50,989 nt of DNA from Candidatus Methanoperedens sp. (GTDB taxonomy: Archaea; Halobacteriota; Methanosarcinia; Methanosarcinales; Methanoperedenaceae): assembly GCA_023249105.1 (NCBI GenBank), contig JAHFDG010000026.1, forward strand, positions 1-50,989, given 5' to 3'. Made by a program: the position numbers and the translations under genes. This document shows, piece after piece, positions 41,033-49,205 of this stretch. Positions within the stretch are counted from its first letter, which is position 1, and each line of letters opens with the position of its first letter. The notes below the pieces were generated by a model. That model ran no database searches. It was not told the origin of the DNA and saw nothing but the letters and a program-made list of their open reading frames with translations.

Positions 41033-41195
41033 TAAACCTCAGGGATGCTATTAAAAATAAAATAGTGGAATATCTTTTCATGAGAGTAATTTCTCAATAG
41101 TACTGCTGCCTTCTTTTTCTCTGATATATTTATCTACCTCTTATCATTCGGGTTCAAGCTGTATAGCCCTTTAGCTTCGTTCTTTAAGTTATCGG
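41033..41195 (-). repeat. Degenerate partial copy of the DoxX/HxlR region
   Basis: Positions 41033-41137 match 31995-32098 (doxX 3' end and flank), and 41137-41195 match 33125-33180 (hxlR 3' end and flank), with scattered differences. The bodies of doxX, the small Cys gene and hxlR are missing between them, so this is a segmental copy with an internal deletion of about 1 kb. No ORF survives. Outside it, 40948-41032 shows nothing clear. Confidence 0.75.
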
Positions 41196-41241
41196 TTAAA
41201 GTGATTCCGTAACGATATTTTAATATTATATAAATGTTTAG

Positions 41242-41279
41242 AGGAGGAATCCGTGCCCAAGGCACGGGGTATATCTCCT
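41242..41279 (+). other. GC-rich hairpin resembling an IS200/IS605-type element end
   Basis: ccgtgcc-caa-ggcacgg (41251-41267) is a perfect seven-bp stem, flanked by aggag and ctcct. It resembles the terminal hairpin found at ends of TnpB-bearing IS605/IS1341-type elements. The copy at 33178-33180 lacks this stretch of about 110 bp. No tnpA or tnpB is seen, so it would be a solo remnant; a simple terminator of copZ is the alternative. Confidence 0.4.
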
Positions 41280-41292
41280 ATCCACCGAAAAC

Positions 41293-41508
41293 TTACTTCC
41301 GTGCTATTGCAATGTATCCAAGATCGTTCACAGTCTGAGCAATATCTGATACTGTCACTATTGCTGAATCATACTCTACGGTAGCCATTCTTTCATCCAA
41401 AGAGACCTTTGTGCTTTTGACTCCTCTCTTTTTTCCAAGAGCTAGCTCTATGCCCACAGCACATGCCCCACAACGCATTCCCGCAATATCAAGGATTACT
41501 TTTTTCAT
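41293..41508 (-). CDS. copZ: CopZ-like heavy-metal-associated domain chaperone
   Basis: The 71-residue product is a single HMA domain: MKKVILDIAGMRCGACAVGIELALGKKRGV with the metal site GMRCGAC and the second helix/strand MATVEYDSAIVTVSDIAQTVNDLGYIA. It ferries Cu+ or another soft metal to ATPases. GAGGTG precedes ATG 41508. Its near-twin at 33178 is frameshifted, so this copy probably supplies the chaperone for the ATPase 6 kb away. Confidence 0.9.
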   Translation of the reverse strand: MKKVILDIAGMRCGACAVGIELALGKKRGVKSTKVSLDERMATVEYDSAIVTVSDIAQTVNDLGYIAIARK

Positions 41509-41615
41509 AATGCACCTCATTTTTTATTTGAATAGGTATTCTGCTATTCTATTTGATTTCTACTATACCTGCAGCGTTTCTATATATTTTGTTATCTAAG
41601 TTTTTCCAATATTAA

Positions 41616-41645
41616 GGTTATCAGAAATGTAATATTCTGATAACC
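41616..41645. promoter_or_regulatory. Long inverted repeat upstream of FTR1 operon
   Basis: Perfect ten-bp arms ggttatcaga and tctgataacc are separated by ten bases. Located 60-90 bp before the FTR1 start, it is a candidate operator. Confidence 0.5.
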
Positions 41646-41680
41646 GAAATATTTAATAACTACTATTGCGTTGTAAACTG

Positions 41681-41694
41681 TTAGGTAAACCTAA
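41681..41694. promoter_or_regulatory. DtxR-like operator before the FTR1 operon
   Basis: ttaggtaaacctaa has perfect six-bp arms and the TTAGGT half-site typical of DtxR/IdeR-type iron repressors. It lies 13 bp before the FTR1 ATG. The operon's last gene encodes a DtxR-family protein, so feedback control by iron is likely. Confidence 0.6.
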
Positions 41695-41707
41695 TAAAGG
41701 TGAAATC

Positions 41708-42994
41708 ATGTTTGAAACACTAACAATTACTCTAAGAGAAGGAATAGAAGCAGCGCTTGTAATTGGTATAATACTTGCATATCTTGGCAAGACCAATAAG
41801 CAAGCACTGAAAAAATATGTGTATGCTGGAATCATTGCAGCTGTAGCAGGAAGTATCGCGACTGCCATAGTAATTCAAATGCTTAAGATAGAATGGAGTG
41901 ATTTCATGGGTGGCCTGATGTACTTCATAACAGCATTTTTCTTAGCTACAATGCTGATATGGATGCACCGCACTTCAAAGCACATCAGGCAGGATATAGA
42001 GCAAAGCATGGAGAGTGCTCTGAGCAAATGGCAGGCATTGGGTGTTCTGGTGCTTACATTTTTTATGATATATAGAGAAGGTGCAGAAATTGTATTATTC
42101 CTCTCTACAACAATATCAAAGACAAATCCTCTTGTTGCTTTGGAAGCAATTGTAGGTTTTGCATTAGCAGTGCTATTCGGTTATCTGTTTATTAAAGGCA
42201 GCCTGAAGATGAACCTTGGAAGATTCTTCAAGATAACAGGTGTCATGTTAGCTATAATAATCTTCCAATTGATAATCGGCGGAATTCATGAGTGGTCAGA
42301 AGTGGGAGTAATAACTCTCAGCCAGACCAGCATGAGCATCGTAGGTCCATTAGTGAAGGACTCCGCATCCATTGTATTCACAGGTATTATGCTTGGGTTC
42401 CTTGTGCTGTTATTTGTAATGGTGCCGTGGAAGCAGATAAAAACAGAAGGTATTGAAGGCATTGAAAAAAGAAAAGCTCTTGGGGTAATCCGTAAAGAGA
42501 GAAACAGGAAGATTGCAGTCGGTATTGTAGCTGCACTTTTAATAGTTGCTTTCGTGACTGCCCAGATATCTGCATTGCCTCAGGGCGTAGATCCAAAACC
42601 AGAAAAAGTGAGCATAACCAGAAATGAGCTAAGGATCCAGGCAGCAGGCGCATCTGACGGAAATTTGCATAAATACGTTTGTGACATGCAGAATCATCCT
42701 GCAAACTGCCCCATGCACGGCAGTGATGGTAAAGCCAATGCCAGAATTCTCGCTATTAAGAAAAGTGATGGAAGTGTTGCGACAGCTTATGATGCCTGTG
42801 CCCTGTGTGGCGCTGCAGGATACGTACAGGAGGGGGAGCAGCTCATATGCAAGCGGTGTGGGGCACCTATTAACCCTGATACCATTGGCGAAGCGGGAGG
42901 ATGCAATCCCATACCCCTTAAATATACAGTTGCTGGCGATGAGATTGTGATAAAAACAGATGATATTGGAGAAAGGGCTGACCTGTTCAAATAA
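41708..42994 (+). CDS. FTR1-type iron permease fused to DUF2318
   Basis: The N-terminal part (about 1-270) is an FTR1/EfeU iron permease with seven helices and both REGxE motifs (REGIE at 10-14; REGAE at 123-127) that bind Fe3+. The C-terminal part (about 300-428) is a DUF2318-type domain with CDMQNHPANCPMHG, CALCGAAGY, CKRCGAPI and GGCNPIPL, a Cys set that may bind metal or heme. This fusion is known from FetM/Cj1658-type iron systems. AAAGGTGA precedes ATG 41708. P19/FetP, the usual periplasmic partner, is not encoded here. Confidence 0.9.
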   Translation: MFETLTITLREGIEAALVIGIILAYLGKTNKQALKKYVYAGIIAAVAGSIATAIVIQMLKIEWSDFMGGLMYFITAFFLATMLIWMHRTSKHIRQDIEQSMESALSKWQALGVLVLTFFMIYREGAEIVLFLSTTISKTNPLVALEAIVGFALAVLFGYLFIKGSLKMNLGRFFKITGVMLAIIIFQLIIGGIHEWSEVGVITLSQTSMSIVGPLVKDSASIVFTGIMLGFLVLLFVMVPWKQIKTEGIEGIEKRKALGVIRKERNRKIAVGIVAALLIVAFVTAQISALPQGVDPKPEKVSITRNELRIQAAGASDGNLHKYVCDMQNHPANCPMHGSDGKANARILAIKKSDGSVATAYDACALCGAAGYVQEGEQLICKRCGAPINPDTIGEAGGCNPIPLKYTVAGDEIVIKTDDIGERADLFK

Positions 42995-43005
42995 AGAGTG
43001 CACAT

Positions 43006-44256
43006 ATGTTCTATCGCTTGCTCTTAAAAGCCATCCAGCGCAGAAAGCTAAGAATTGCCCTGGCAGTACTGGCTGTGGTCATGGGCGCGTCCATAGCCTC
43101 AACCCTTCTTACTGTATCATTTGACATCAATGATAAAATGGGAAAGGAATTAAAAAGTTACGGAGCAAACATTCTTTTGCAGCCTTCATCCGAGGGCGCT
43201 TTCATAAACGAGAGCGAACTCTACAAAATGAAGACCATCTTCTGGAGGCACAACATAATAGGATATTCTCCCTATCTCAGCGATACTGTAAAAATAAAAG
43301 ATACAGAAGTAGTACTGAGCGGCACTTATCTAGACGAGGAAATCAGGATACCAGGGATCAATAAGACATTTATCGGGAACAGAAAAGCGCAGGAGAAAGA
43401 GGCAACTATCAGGACAGGGATAAAGACAATAGCGCCCTGGTGGAAAGTGGATGGAGAATGGCCTGCACCCGGGGAAGCTCTGATCGGTGTCAACGCTGCT
43501 GAAAAGTTGGGGCTAAAGCAAGGAGACCCTTTCAGTGTGGAGTTAGGTGGTAATAATTCAACTTTCAAAGTGTCAGGCGTCCTCTCCACAGGCGGTGATG
43601 AGGACGGTCAGGTAATAGTACCTCTCAAGGATGCACAGATGCTTTTTGAGAAGCAGGGCATGGTTGATCGTGTAGTTGTCAGTGCACTGACCAAGCCTGA
43701 GCCGCAAGAGAAGATAGACCCGTCGAAGCTTCCACCCGAGCAATATGAAATCTGGTACTGCACACCATATATTTCCTCCATAATGCTCCAGATCGAAGAG
43801 GCAGTGCCCGGTGCGAGCGCAAGGTCCATCAGGCAGGTGGCGGACAATGAAGGAAAGCTTCTCGGCAAATTTGAATGGCTTATGTTCCTGATCACAGGTA
43901 TAGCTATGACCACAGCTTCACTCGGGGTGACAGCAGCCATGAATACCTCGATTTTCGAAAGGAAAAAAGAAATCGGGTTGATGAAAGCGATAGGTGCTGA
44001 TGGAAATCAAATCGCAACACTATTCTTTGCAGAGGCGGTTGTTACGGGCATCATAGGCGGAGCAATTGGAATTCTTATTGGCATTGTACTGGCCAGGATG
44101 GTAGGCCTGTGGGTATTCGGCGCTATCATAAATCCTTCCCTTTTCTCCGTATTGATTTCAGGGATACTATCGGTTGGAGTCGCTCTTCTTGGCAGCTTGC
44201 TGCCCGTGAAAAAGGCTGTTGAAATAGAACCATCCATCATACTCAGGGGTGATTAA
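43006..44256 (+). CDS. ABC transporter permease, FtsX/MacB type (first)
   Basis: The 416-residue protein has an N-terminal membrane helix, a large extracellular domain (about 40-280) and three C-terminal helices with the FtsX pattern (GITMTTASLGVTAAMNTSIFERKKEIGLMKAIGA-like). It is the first of two permeases that pair with the ATPase at 45310. In the related Campylobacter and E. coli iron systems such permeases accompany FTR1; their substrate there is not fully settled. Confidence 0.87.
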   Translation: MFYRLLLKAIQRRKLRIALAVLAVVMGASIASTLLTVSFDINDKMGKELKSYGANILLQPSSEGAFINESELYKMKTIFWRHNIIGYSPYLSDTVKIKDTEVVLSGTYLDEEIRIPGINKTFIGNRKAQEKEATIRTGIKTIAPWWKVDGEWPAPGEALIGVNAAEKLGLKQGDPFSVELGGNNSTFKVSGVLSTGGDEDGQVIVPLKDAQMLFEKQGMVDRVVVSALTKPEPQEKIDPSKLPPEQYEIWYCTPYISSIMLQIEEAVPGASARSIRQVADNEGKLLGKFEWLMFLITGIAMTTASLGVTAAMNTSIFERKKEIGLMKAIGADGNQIATLFFAEAVVTGIIGGAIGILIGIVLARMVGLWVFGAIINPSLFSVLISGILSVGVALLGSLLPVKKAVEIEPSIILRGD

Positions 44257-45307
44257 ATTGTTCACTCGCCTGGTAACAAAATCACTCTGGGTAAGAAGAG
44301 AGCGGTTGTTGATATCGATAATTGCAGTAATGCTTGGCGCTGCCATGGTAACTTCCCTTCTAACCATCTCTCTTGATATAAGGGAGAAGATGGGTAAGGA
44401 ACTCAGAAGCTACGGAGCCAATCTTGTTGTCCTTCCAGGCGAAGGAGAATATATCAATCAGTTCAATGCCACGCATAATTCTATTATAGGTTCTGTCCCC
44501 TTTCTTTATTTCAAAGCTGAGGTTAACGCAAAAAAGATAGAATTTGCAGGGGCAAACCTTGAAGCAGCCAGAAAAATGAATCCATGGTGGCATGTTGAAG
44601 GCTTACTCCCGAAGGGGGAAGAGGTACTGCCGGGCATTAATGCTGCAAACAAACTGGGACTTAAAGCCGGAGATATGCTGAGCATAGGGGATAAATCCTT
44701 TAAAGTCTCAGGTATTCTGGACACAGGCACGTCTGATGATAACAGGATTTTCATCTCAATGGAAACTGCGGAGCAGATTTCAGGTAAAAGCGGGGCTACA
44801 CTGGCACAGGTGAGTGTTCTTGGAGATATCGATGACGTCATCAAGTATCTGGAGAATAAAGGCTATAAAGTAAAGAAGATCCGGCAGGTGGCCGAGAGCG
44901 AGAAAGCTCTTCTTGATAAAACCCAGCTTTTAATGGCTCTTGTGTCTTTTTTTGTCCTTTCGGCCGCAAGTCTCAGTCTCTTTTGCACAATGATAACAAG
45001 TGTACTTGAGCGAAGCCGTGAAATAGGACTGATGAAGGCTCTTGGCTGCGGAAATGGCAGGCTTGCAGCTATATTTCTTGCGGAGGCCGGGGTAATGGGT
45101 GTCGCAGGTGGCATTCTTGGATATTTTGTCGGGCTTTTACTTGCGCAATTCATAGGGATGGAGATATTTGATATGCAGGTGTCGATAAAACCAGAGGTGT
45201 TCCTTCTCACTCTTTTAATCTCAATATTGGTAGCTGCAATCGCAAGCCTTCTGCCCATCAAGCGTGCAATTTCAATCGATCCGGTCGTAATACTAAGAGG
45301 CGAATAA
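44249..45307 (+). CDS. ABC transporter permease, FtsX/MacB type (second)
   Basis: This is a 352-residue paralogue of the upstream permease: same N-terminal SLWVRRERLLISIIAVMLGAAMVTSLLTISLDIREKMGKELRSYGANL pattern (quoted in part) and a C-terminal SREIGLMKALGCG. GTG 44249 overlaps the preceding gene by eight bases; TTG 44258 is an alternative. The two probably form a heterodimer. Confidence 0.87.
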   Translation: MIKLFTRLVTKSLWVRRERLLISIIAVMLGAAMVTSLLTISLDIREKMGKELRSYGANLVVLPGEGEYINQFNATHNSIIGSVPFLYFKAEVNAKKIEFAGANLEAARKMNPWWHVEGLLPKGEEVLPGINAANKLGLKAGDMLSIGDKSFKVSGILDTGTSDDNRIFISMETAEQISGKSGATLAQVSVLGDIDDVIKYLENKGYKVKKIRQVAESEKALLDKTQLLMALVSFFVLSAASLSLFCTMITSVLERSREIGLMKALGCGNGRLAAIFLAEAGVMGVAGGILGYFVGLLLAQFIGMEIFDMQVSIKPEVFLLTLLISILVAAIASLLPIKRAISIDPVVILRGE

Positions 45308-45309
45308 AA

Positions 45310-45951
45310 ATGATAATAGCAAAAAATCTTGTCAAAAAATACGATACTACATGTGCACTGAAAGATGCCAGTTTCACCATTGAAAAAGGAGAATGGGCTA
45401 ATATAATGGGTCCTTCGGGGAGCGGAAAAACCACGCTACTGAACCTGATAGGATGCCTCGATTCGCCAACAAGCGGCTCTTTGCTGGTGAATGGAATTGA
45501 GACAACGAAGCTTGGCCAGAAGGAAAGAACACGTTTTCGGCGCGAGAACATTGGTCTTGTTTTCCAGCAGTTCCACATGATCCCTCATCTTACCGCCCTT
45601 GAGAATGTGATGATAGCGCAGTACTTCCACAGCATTGAGGATGAGAAAGAAGCAAAAGAGGCACTTGTGCATGTTGGTATGGGGCACAGGCTGCATCACA
45701 TGCCATCCCAGCTTTCTGGCGGGGAGCAGCAGCGAGTATGCATAGCGCGTGCACTTATCAACCAGCCTCAAATAATATTAGCAGATGAGCCCACAGGAAA
45801 TCTTGATAAAAAGAATGAGGAAGCAGTTCTTGATATATTCAGGGAACTCCACAGCGAAGGGAGAACAATAGTGATCGTGACCCACAACCCTGAAATAGGT
45901 GAAATAGGGGACAAAATAATACAAATATCCCACGGTGAAGTAAAGTATTAA
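45310..45951 (+). CDS. ABC transporter ATPase, LolD/MacB type
   Basis: The 213-residue ATPase has Walker A GPSGSGKTT, Q-loop FQQFHMIPHLTALENV, signature LSGGEQQRVCIARAL, Walker B IILADEPTGNLD and switch His VTHNPEIG, all typical of the FtsE/LolD/MacB group. It powers the two FtsX-type permeases. It starts two bases after the second permease. Confidence 0.92.
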   Translation: MIIAKNLVKKYDTTCALKDASFTIEKGEWANIMGPSGSGKTTLLNLIGCLDSPTSGSLLVNGIETTKLGQKERTRFRRENIGLVFQQFHMIPHLTALENVMIAQYFHSIEDEKEAKEALVHVGMGHRLHHMPSQLSGGEQQRVCIARALINQPQIILADEPTGNLDKKNEEAVLDIFRELHSEGRTIVIVTHNPEIGEIGDKIIQISHGEVKY

Positions 45952-45978
45952 TTATCCAGAAGCCTTACGGCTAATAGT

Positions 45979-46644
45979 ATGACAAAAGAATCTCCGAGGA
46001 TAGAAGAATATCTGGAGTATATATATAAACTGCAGGAGATACACGAATCCGCTACCACTTCTAAATTAGCAGAACGCCTGGAGTTAAGCCCTTCAACCGT
46101 TTCAGAGATGCTAAAGCAACTTGAGCAGAAGAGACTTGTGAATTACGCTGAGAAGGGAGTGGTATTAACCGAAGAAGGTGAACTAAAAGCCAGGAAAGTG
46201 ATACGAAAACATCGCCTCTCTGAGCGTCTGCTTACGGATATTCTGGGTTTTAAATGGGATAAAGTACATGATGAGGCATGCAGGCTTGAGCACGATATAA
46301 GTCCTGAGATGGAGGAAAAAATCGAAGAGAAACTGGGCAATCCTAAAACATGTCCGCATGGTTATCCGATACCTGATAAAGAGGGATTAATAGTTCAAGA
46401 TAATACCGTAAAGCTTTCAGAACTCAAAGCAGATGAAAAAGGAGTTATTATAAGCGTCTTTGAGGAGAATTCTGAGATGCTGCAGTATCTGGGCAGCCTT
46501 GGATTATATCCTCAGGTTGAGGTTGAGGTAAAGAGCATTGCTCCCTTCGGGGGGCCGATTCTGGTCATTGTGGCAGGAGAAGAGAAATCTCTTGGAAAGG
46601 AACTTACCGAAAAGATTTTAGTACAAAAATCAGGAATGATTTGA
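45979..46644 (+). CDS. DtxR-family metal-dependent regulator with FeoA-like domain
   Basis: The 221-residue protein has an N-terminal winged helix (SPRIEEYLEYIYKLQEIHESATTSKLAERLELSPSTVSEMLKQLEQ, quoted in part) and a dimerisation and metal-binding domain with LSERLLTDILGFKWDKVHDEACRLEH and CPHGYPIP. A C-terminal SH3/FeoA-like domain (about 145-221) follows. The His, Glu and Cys ligands of the family are present. It ends the iron operon and is the likely binder of the palindrome at 41681. Confidence 0.92.
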   Translation: MTKESPRIEEYLEYIYKLQEIHESATTSKLAERLELSPSTVSEMLKQLEQKRLVNYAEKGVVLTEEGELKARKVIRKHRLSERLLTDILGFKWDKVHDEACRLEHDISPEMEEKIEEKLGNPKTCPHGYPIPDKEGLIVQDNTVKLSELKADEKGVIISVFEENSEMLQYLGSLGLYPQVEVEVKSIAPFGGPILVIVAGEEKSLGKELTEKILVQKSGMI

Positions 46645-46659
46645 ATAAGGTAAAGATAT

Positions 46660-47295
46660 TTAATTTATCAGTATATCCCTGATTTTATGCCCAATTTCAT
46701 TTGCTATTTCAATAACATCCTTCTGGTCCTCTATTGCTGTATATTTATCCTTTGAAGGCACCGCTCCCTGACCGAACAACAATGGAACTCCACTTATCCT
46801 GCAAGTACCTCCATATCCGCATGAAAGGCATGCGATGTTTCCGGTTCCGCTTATTTTACCGATTACATTAATCCCCTCCATTTTCATGAAGGCAGCAATC
46901 TGGTCCGCGGCATTATCAACGCTTGGTATTCCTCTTCCAACCCCAACTGCTACTGCTGCTCCGATTTTACCTTTGTTGAGCATCTTTTGATGATGCATGG
47001 AGTACATCCGTTCAGTAAGCATCTTTGTCCTTGAGTCAAGAGTACCGTAGGTTGGGTAGCCCCCAATAACAAGAGCTGCACAATCTTTGATTTTAGTTTC
47101 AATAATATGCCAGTCATCCTTCTGTTTGCAGATATTGTCCCTGGCACAGCCAAGACATGCCCTGCATGGATGGATATCGTATTCTGAAAGTTTAATAAAT
47201 TCGTGATCAAGACCGGTAGCTTCAAGCACTGTCTTGACCAGCCTGTCGGTATTGCTGTTTTTGACCGGACTCCCGCTTATTCCTAACACCCGCAA
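46660..47295 (-). CDS. Iron-sulfur flavoprotein, Isf family (first)
   Basis: The 211-residue protein has an FMN-binding flavodoxin-like fold (LGISGSPVKNSNTDRLV; IGGYPTYGTLDSRTKMLTERM) and the compact Isf cluster motif C44-x2-C47-x2-C50-x5-C56 for a [4Fe-4S] centre. Isf proteins in methanogens pass electrons from ferredoxin and help remove O2 and H2O2. TTG 47295 with AGGTGA upstream is the start. It overlaps the paralogue upstream by 13 bp. Confidence 0.9.
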   Translation of the reverse strand: MRVLGISGSPVKNSNTDRLVKTVLEATGLDHEFIKLSEYDIHPCRACLGCARDNICKQKDDWHIIETKIKDCAALVIGGYPTYGTLDSRTKMLTERMYSMHHQKMLNKGKIGAAVAVGVGRGIPSVDNAADQIAAFMKMEGINVIGKISGTGNIACLSCGYGGTCRISGVPLLFGQGAVPSKDKYTAIEDQKDVIEIANEIGHKIRDILIN

Positions 47296-48023
47296 TTTAA
47301 ATCACCTGCTTTCCTATTGCTGCTCTCTATTCTCTCTCTAATCAATGTCCCTATCCTCTCCGCCTCAGCCATCACTTCAGGCTCATCCTTTACTGATCTA
47401 TAGCTTTTCAGGAATTTAGCTGAGCCGTGTGCGTACGGTTTGTTATCCGGGAGGATTTCAAGATACTCCTTATATGATTCTTCAACACCCAAATCCATCC
47501 CTGTCAGTTCTTTCGAGTAAGCATTCCAGACCGTATAATTGCACGTCTCACCCGGACCGCATACGAAACAACACGGCGTTCCTTTTGCCGTCATGCTTCC
47601 CACAATCTCCATGCCACCTGCGCGAAGGGCATTTCCCATCCATTCCGCAACCATCTTTTCAGCCGCGACTCCCACAGCCACTGTTGCGGCTATCTTTCCG
47701 CCTGTCAGGAGTTTTACATGCCTCTTTGAATAAAGCCTCTCGATGAACGCTTTTGTAAAAGCGCTTGCTGAGCCGTAATATGTAGGCGAGCCGACCACAA
47801 TAGCATCTGCTTCCATCACTTGCTTTGAGAGCCACTTGAAATGGTCGTTGAGGACGCATTCATTTGTGTAAACGCATTTCATGCATGCAATGCAAGGGCC
47901 TACATTTATTTCCGATAATTTCACAAATTCAGTCTCCGCCTCTGTTGCATCAAGTATTGCATTTACTAATACATCGGTATTGCTATTCTCTGTGGGACTT
48001 CCACTAACTCCAAGAACTTTCAT
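47283..48023 (-). CDS. Iron-sulfur flavoprotein, Isf family (second)
   Basis: The 246-residue paralogue has the same FMN site (LGVSGSPTENSNTDVLV; VGSPTYYGSASAFTKAFIERL) and the C44-x2-C47-x2-C50-x5-C56 cluster motif. It adds extra Cys later (CCFVCGPGETC) and at the C-terminus (NCGC). ATG 48023 with GAGGTG six bases upstream is preferred to ATG 48032. The pair probably works as an electron-transfer or O2-defence module with the AhpD-like gene upstream. Confidence 0.9.
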   Translation of the reverse strand: MKVLGVSGSPTENSNTDVLVNAILDATEAETEFVKLSEINVGPCIACMKCVYTNECVLNDHFKWLSKQVMEADAIVVGSPTYYGSASAFTKAFIERLYSKRHVKLLTGGKIAATVAVGVAAEKMVAEWMGNALRAGGMEIVGSMTAKGTPCCFVCGPGETCNYTVWNAYSKELTGMDLGVEESYKEYLEILPDNKPYAHGSAKFLKSYRSVKDEPEVMAEAERIGTLIRERIESSNRKAGDLNCGC

Positions 48024-48051
48024 TTCATACACCTCTTCATCAATTTCTTAT

Positions 48052-48579
48052 CTAAGTAAGCGGTACAGCGAGTGAATCCAGGAATTTATTGTAGCCTGTG
48101 AACAGTTCCATGACACCAAGCACCTCTACGATCTGGCTGTCTGTAAGACCAAGAGATTTTAGCTCATCGGTTTCAGCATCAGTGATCCTGTGCGGGGTTA
48201 GCGTGGCTTTCCTGGCATATTCCAGGATCTTTTTGTCTCTTGGCAAAATCTGCGGACTCTCAATATTTCTTGTCAGGTCATCTATTCCCTCCTGGCTAAA
48301 TCCCATCATCGAAAGTGCCATCGAGTGTGAAGCTACACAATATTTGCAGCTATTTGCAGCAGATACCACAACTGCAATGCTTTCCTTGAGTTCCCGCGGG
48401 AGTTCGTCCCCCATCAGTAATACCTTTGTCTTTTCCCAGTTCGCCCGCAGCAGTGCAGGGAAGTGGGCATAGGTCTTGAAAAGGTTCGGAACCATTCCAA
48501 AAGCTGCTTCTATATCTTTGTAGATTCTCCTGACCTCATCGCTTGCTTCTTCTTTTTCTATTAGTTTTATTCTTGTCAT
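48052..48579 (-). CDS. AhpD/carboxymuconolactone decarboxylase-like peroxidase-related protein
   Basis: The 175-residue, all-helical protein has the AhpD active motif ANSCKYCVASH (C-x2-C-x3-H) with preceding ELKESIAVVVSAA, and a late LGLTDSQIVEVLGVMELFTGYNKFLDSL. Members reduce peroxides through the CxxC pair. It belongs to the redox operon that starts at 49013. Confidence 0.9.
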   Translation of the reverse strand: MTRIKLIEKEEASDEVRRIYKDIEAAFGMVPNLFKTYAHFPALLRANWEKTKVLLMGDELPRELKESIAVVVSAANSCKYCVASHSMALSMMGFSQEGIDDLTRNIESPQILPRDKKILEYARKATLTPHRITDAETDELKSLGLTDSQIVEVLGVMELFTGYNKFLDSLAVPLT

Positions 48580-48612
48580 GCTGATCGCCTGTTTGAGAAA
48601 AATAAACAGGGC

Positions 48613-48852
48613 TTAGAGCCCTGCTCTTTGAACGATTACATCCGCAACCTGTCTGGCGCTCTTAAAGGGAAAATCGCTTGCTTTCAGCAGTTTTCCAGCT
48701 TCTCCGGCAGTTATATCAACGTTCCCCGCTTTACATCTGGTATTTGCGCCGTCAGGGAATGCAGAAAGAAGTTTTTCCGGTGTTCCTATCGGGAATTTCG
48801 CGCCTTTAAGCGCCCCGGCTATCTGGGCATGGATCTCTTCTTTGACGCTCAT
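48613..48852 (-). CDS. MTH865-family protein
   Basis: This 79-residue protein matches the MTH865 family of methanogens in length and pattern: an Ala/Gly/Lys-rich start (HAQIAGALKGAKFPIGTPEKLLSAFPDGANTRCKAGNVDITAGEAGKLL, quoted in part) and the FPFKSARQVADVIVQRAGL end. The solved archetype is a small helical protein of unknown function. Its ATG overlaps the upstream gene's stop by four bases (ATGA). Confidence 0.85.
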   Translation of the reverse strand: MSVKEEIHAQIAGALKGAKFPIGTPEKLLSAFPDGANTRCKAGNVDITAGEAGKLLKASDFPFKSARQVADVIVQRAGL

Positions 48853-49013
48853 GTTTTCACTTCCGTCATTGCTTTTATCTCGCCGGCTGTTTTTGATATA
48901 GGACAGCCGTTACTGTGTGCTTCACAGTGGAAGCATGCGCTTTTAACGGCATCTAACGATTTCTCAGCTTCTTCTTTTGTCACTTTTTTGTTCGTGTATT
49001 TCCATTCTGGCAT
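48849..49013 (-). CDS. Small Cys-rich protein with HSN-x-CPIS motif (54 aa)
   Basis: The peptide is a helix followed by CFHCEAHSNGCPIS and a Lys/Glu helix. It is a paralogue of 32495-32626 (CLHCGSSHSNECPIS): three Cys and two His in near-identical spacing. It is the first gene of the redox operon, with ATTGAGGTAATAAA before its ATG. Function is unknown; metal or Fe-S binding is plausible. Confidence 0.75.
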   Translation of the reverse strand: MPEWKYTNKKVTKEEAEKSLDAVKSACFHCEAHSNGCPISKTAGEIKAMTEVKT

Positions 49014-49067
49014 TTTATTACCTCAATTCAACATAATGCAGTTATTAACTTATACTTAGCCGTCATA

Positions 49068-49088
49068 AAAATGTACAAGCTACATTTT
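49068..49088. promoter_or_regulatory. Palindrome upstream of the redox operon
   Basis: Arms aaaatgta and tacatttt are separated by caagc, 55-75 bp before the first start codon of the operon. A candidate operator for a redox-responsive repressor. Confidence 0.55.
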
Positions 49089-49205
49089 AATATACAAATA
49101 TAACTTTTAAGGTTGTAATAGAAACTTTACAATAGAAATGTTCTACCCACCTCTTACCAGTCGTTTATTCCCTGGCAACGGCGGTTTAAAGGGCATATCA
49201 AGCAC

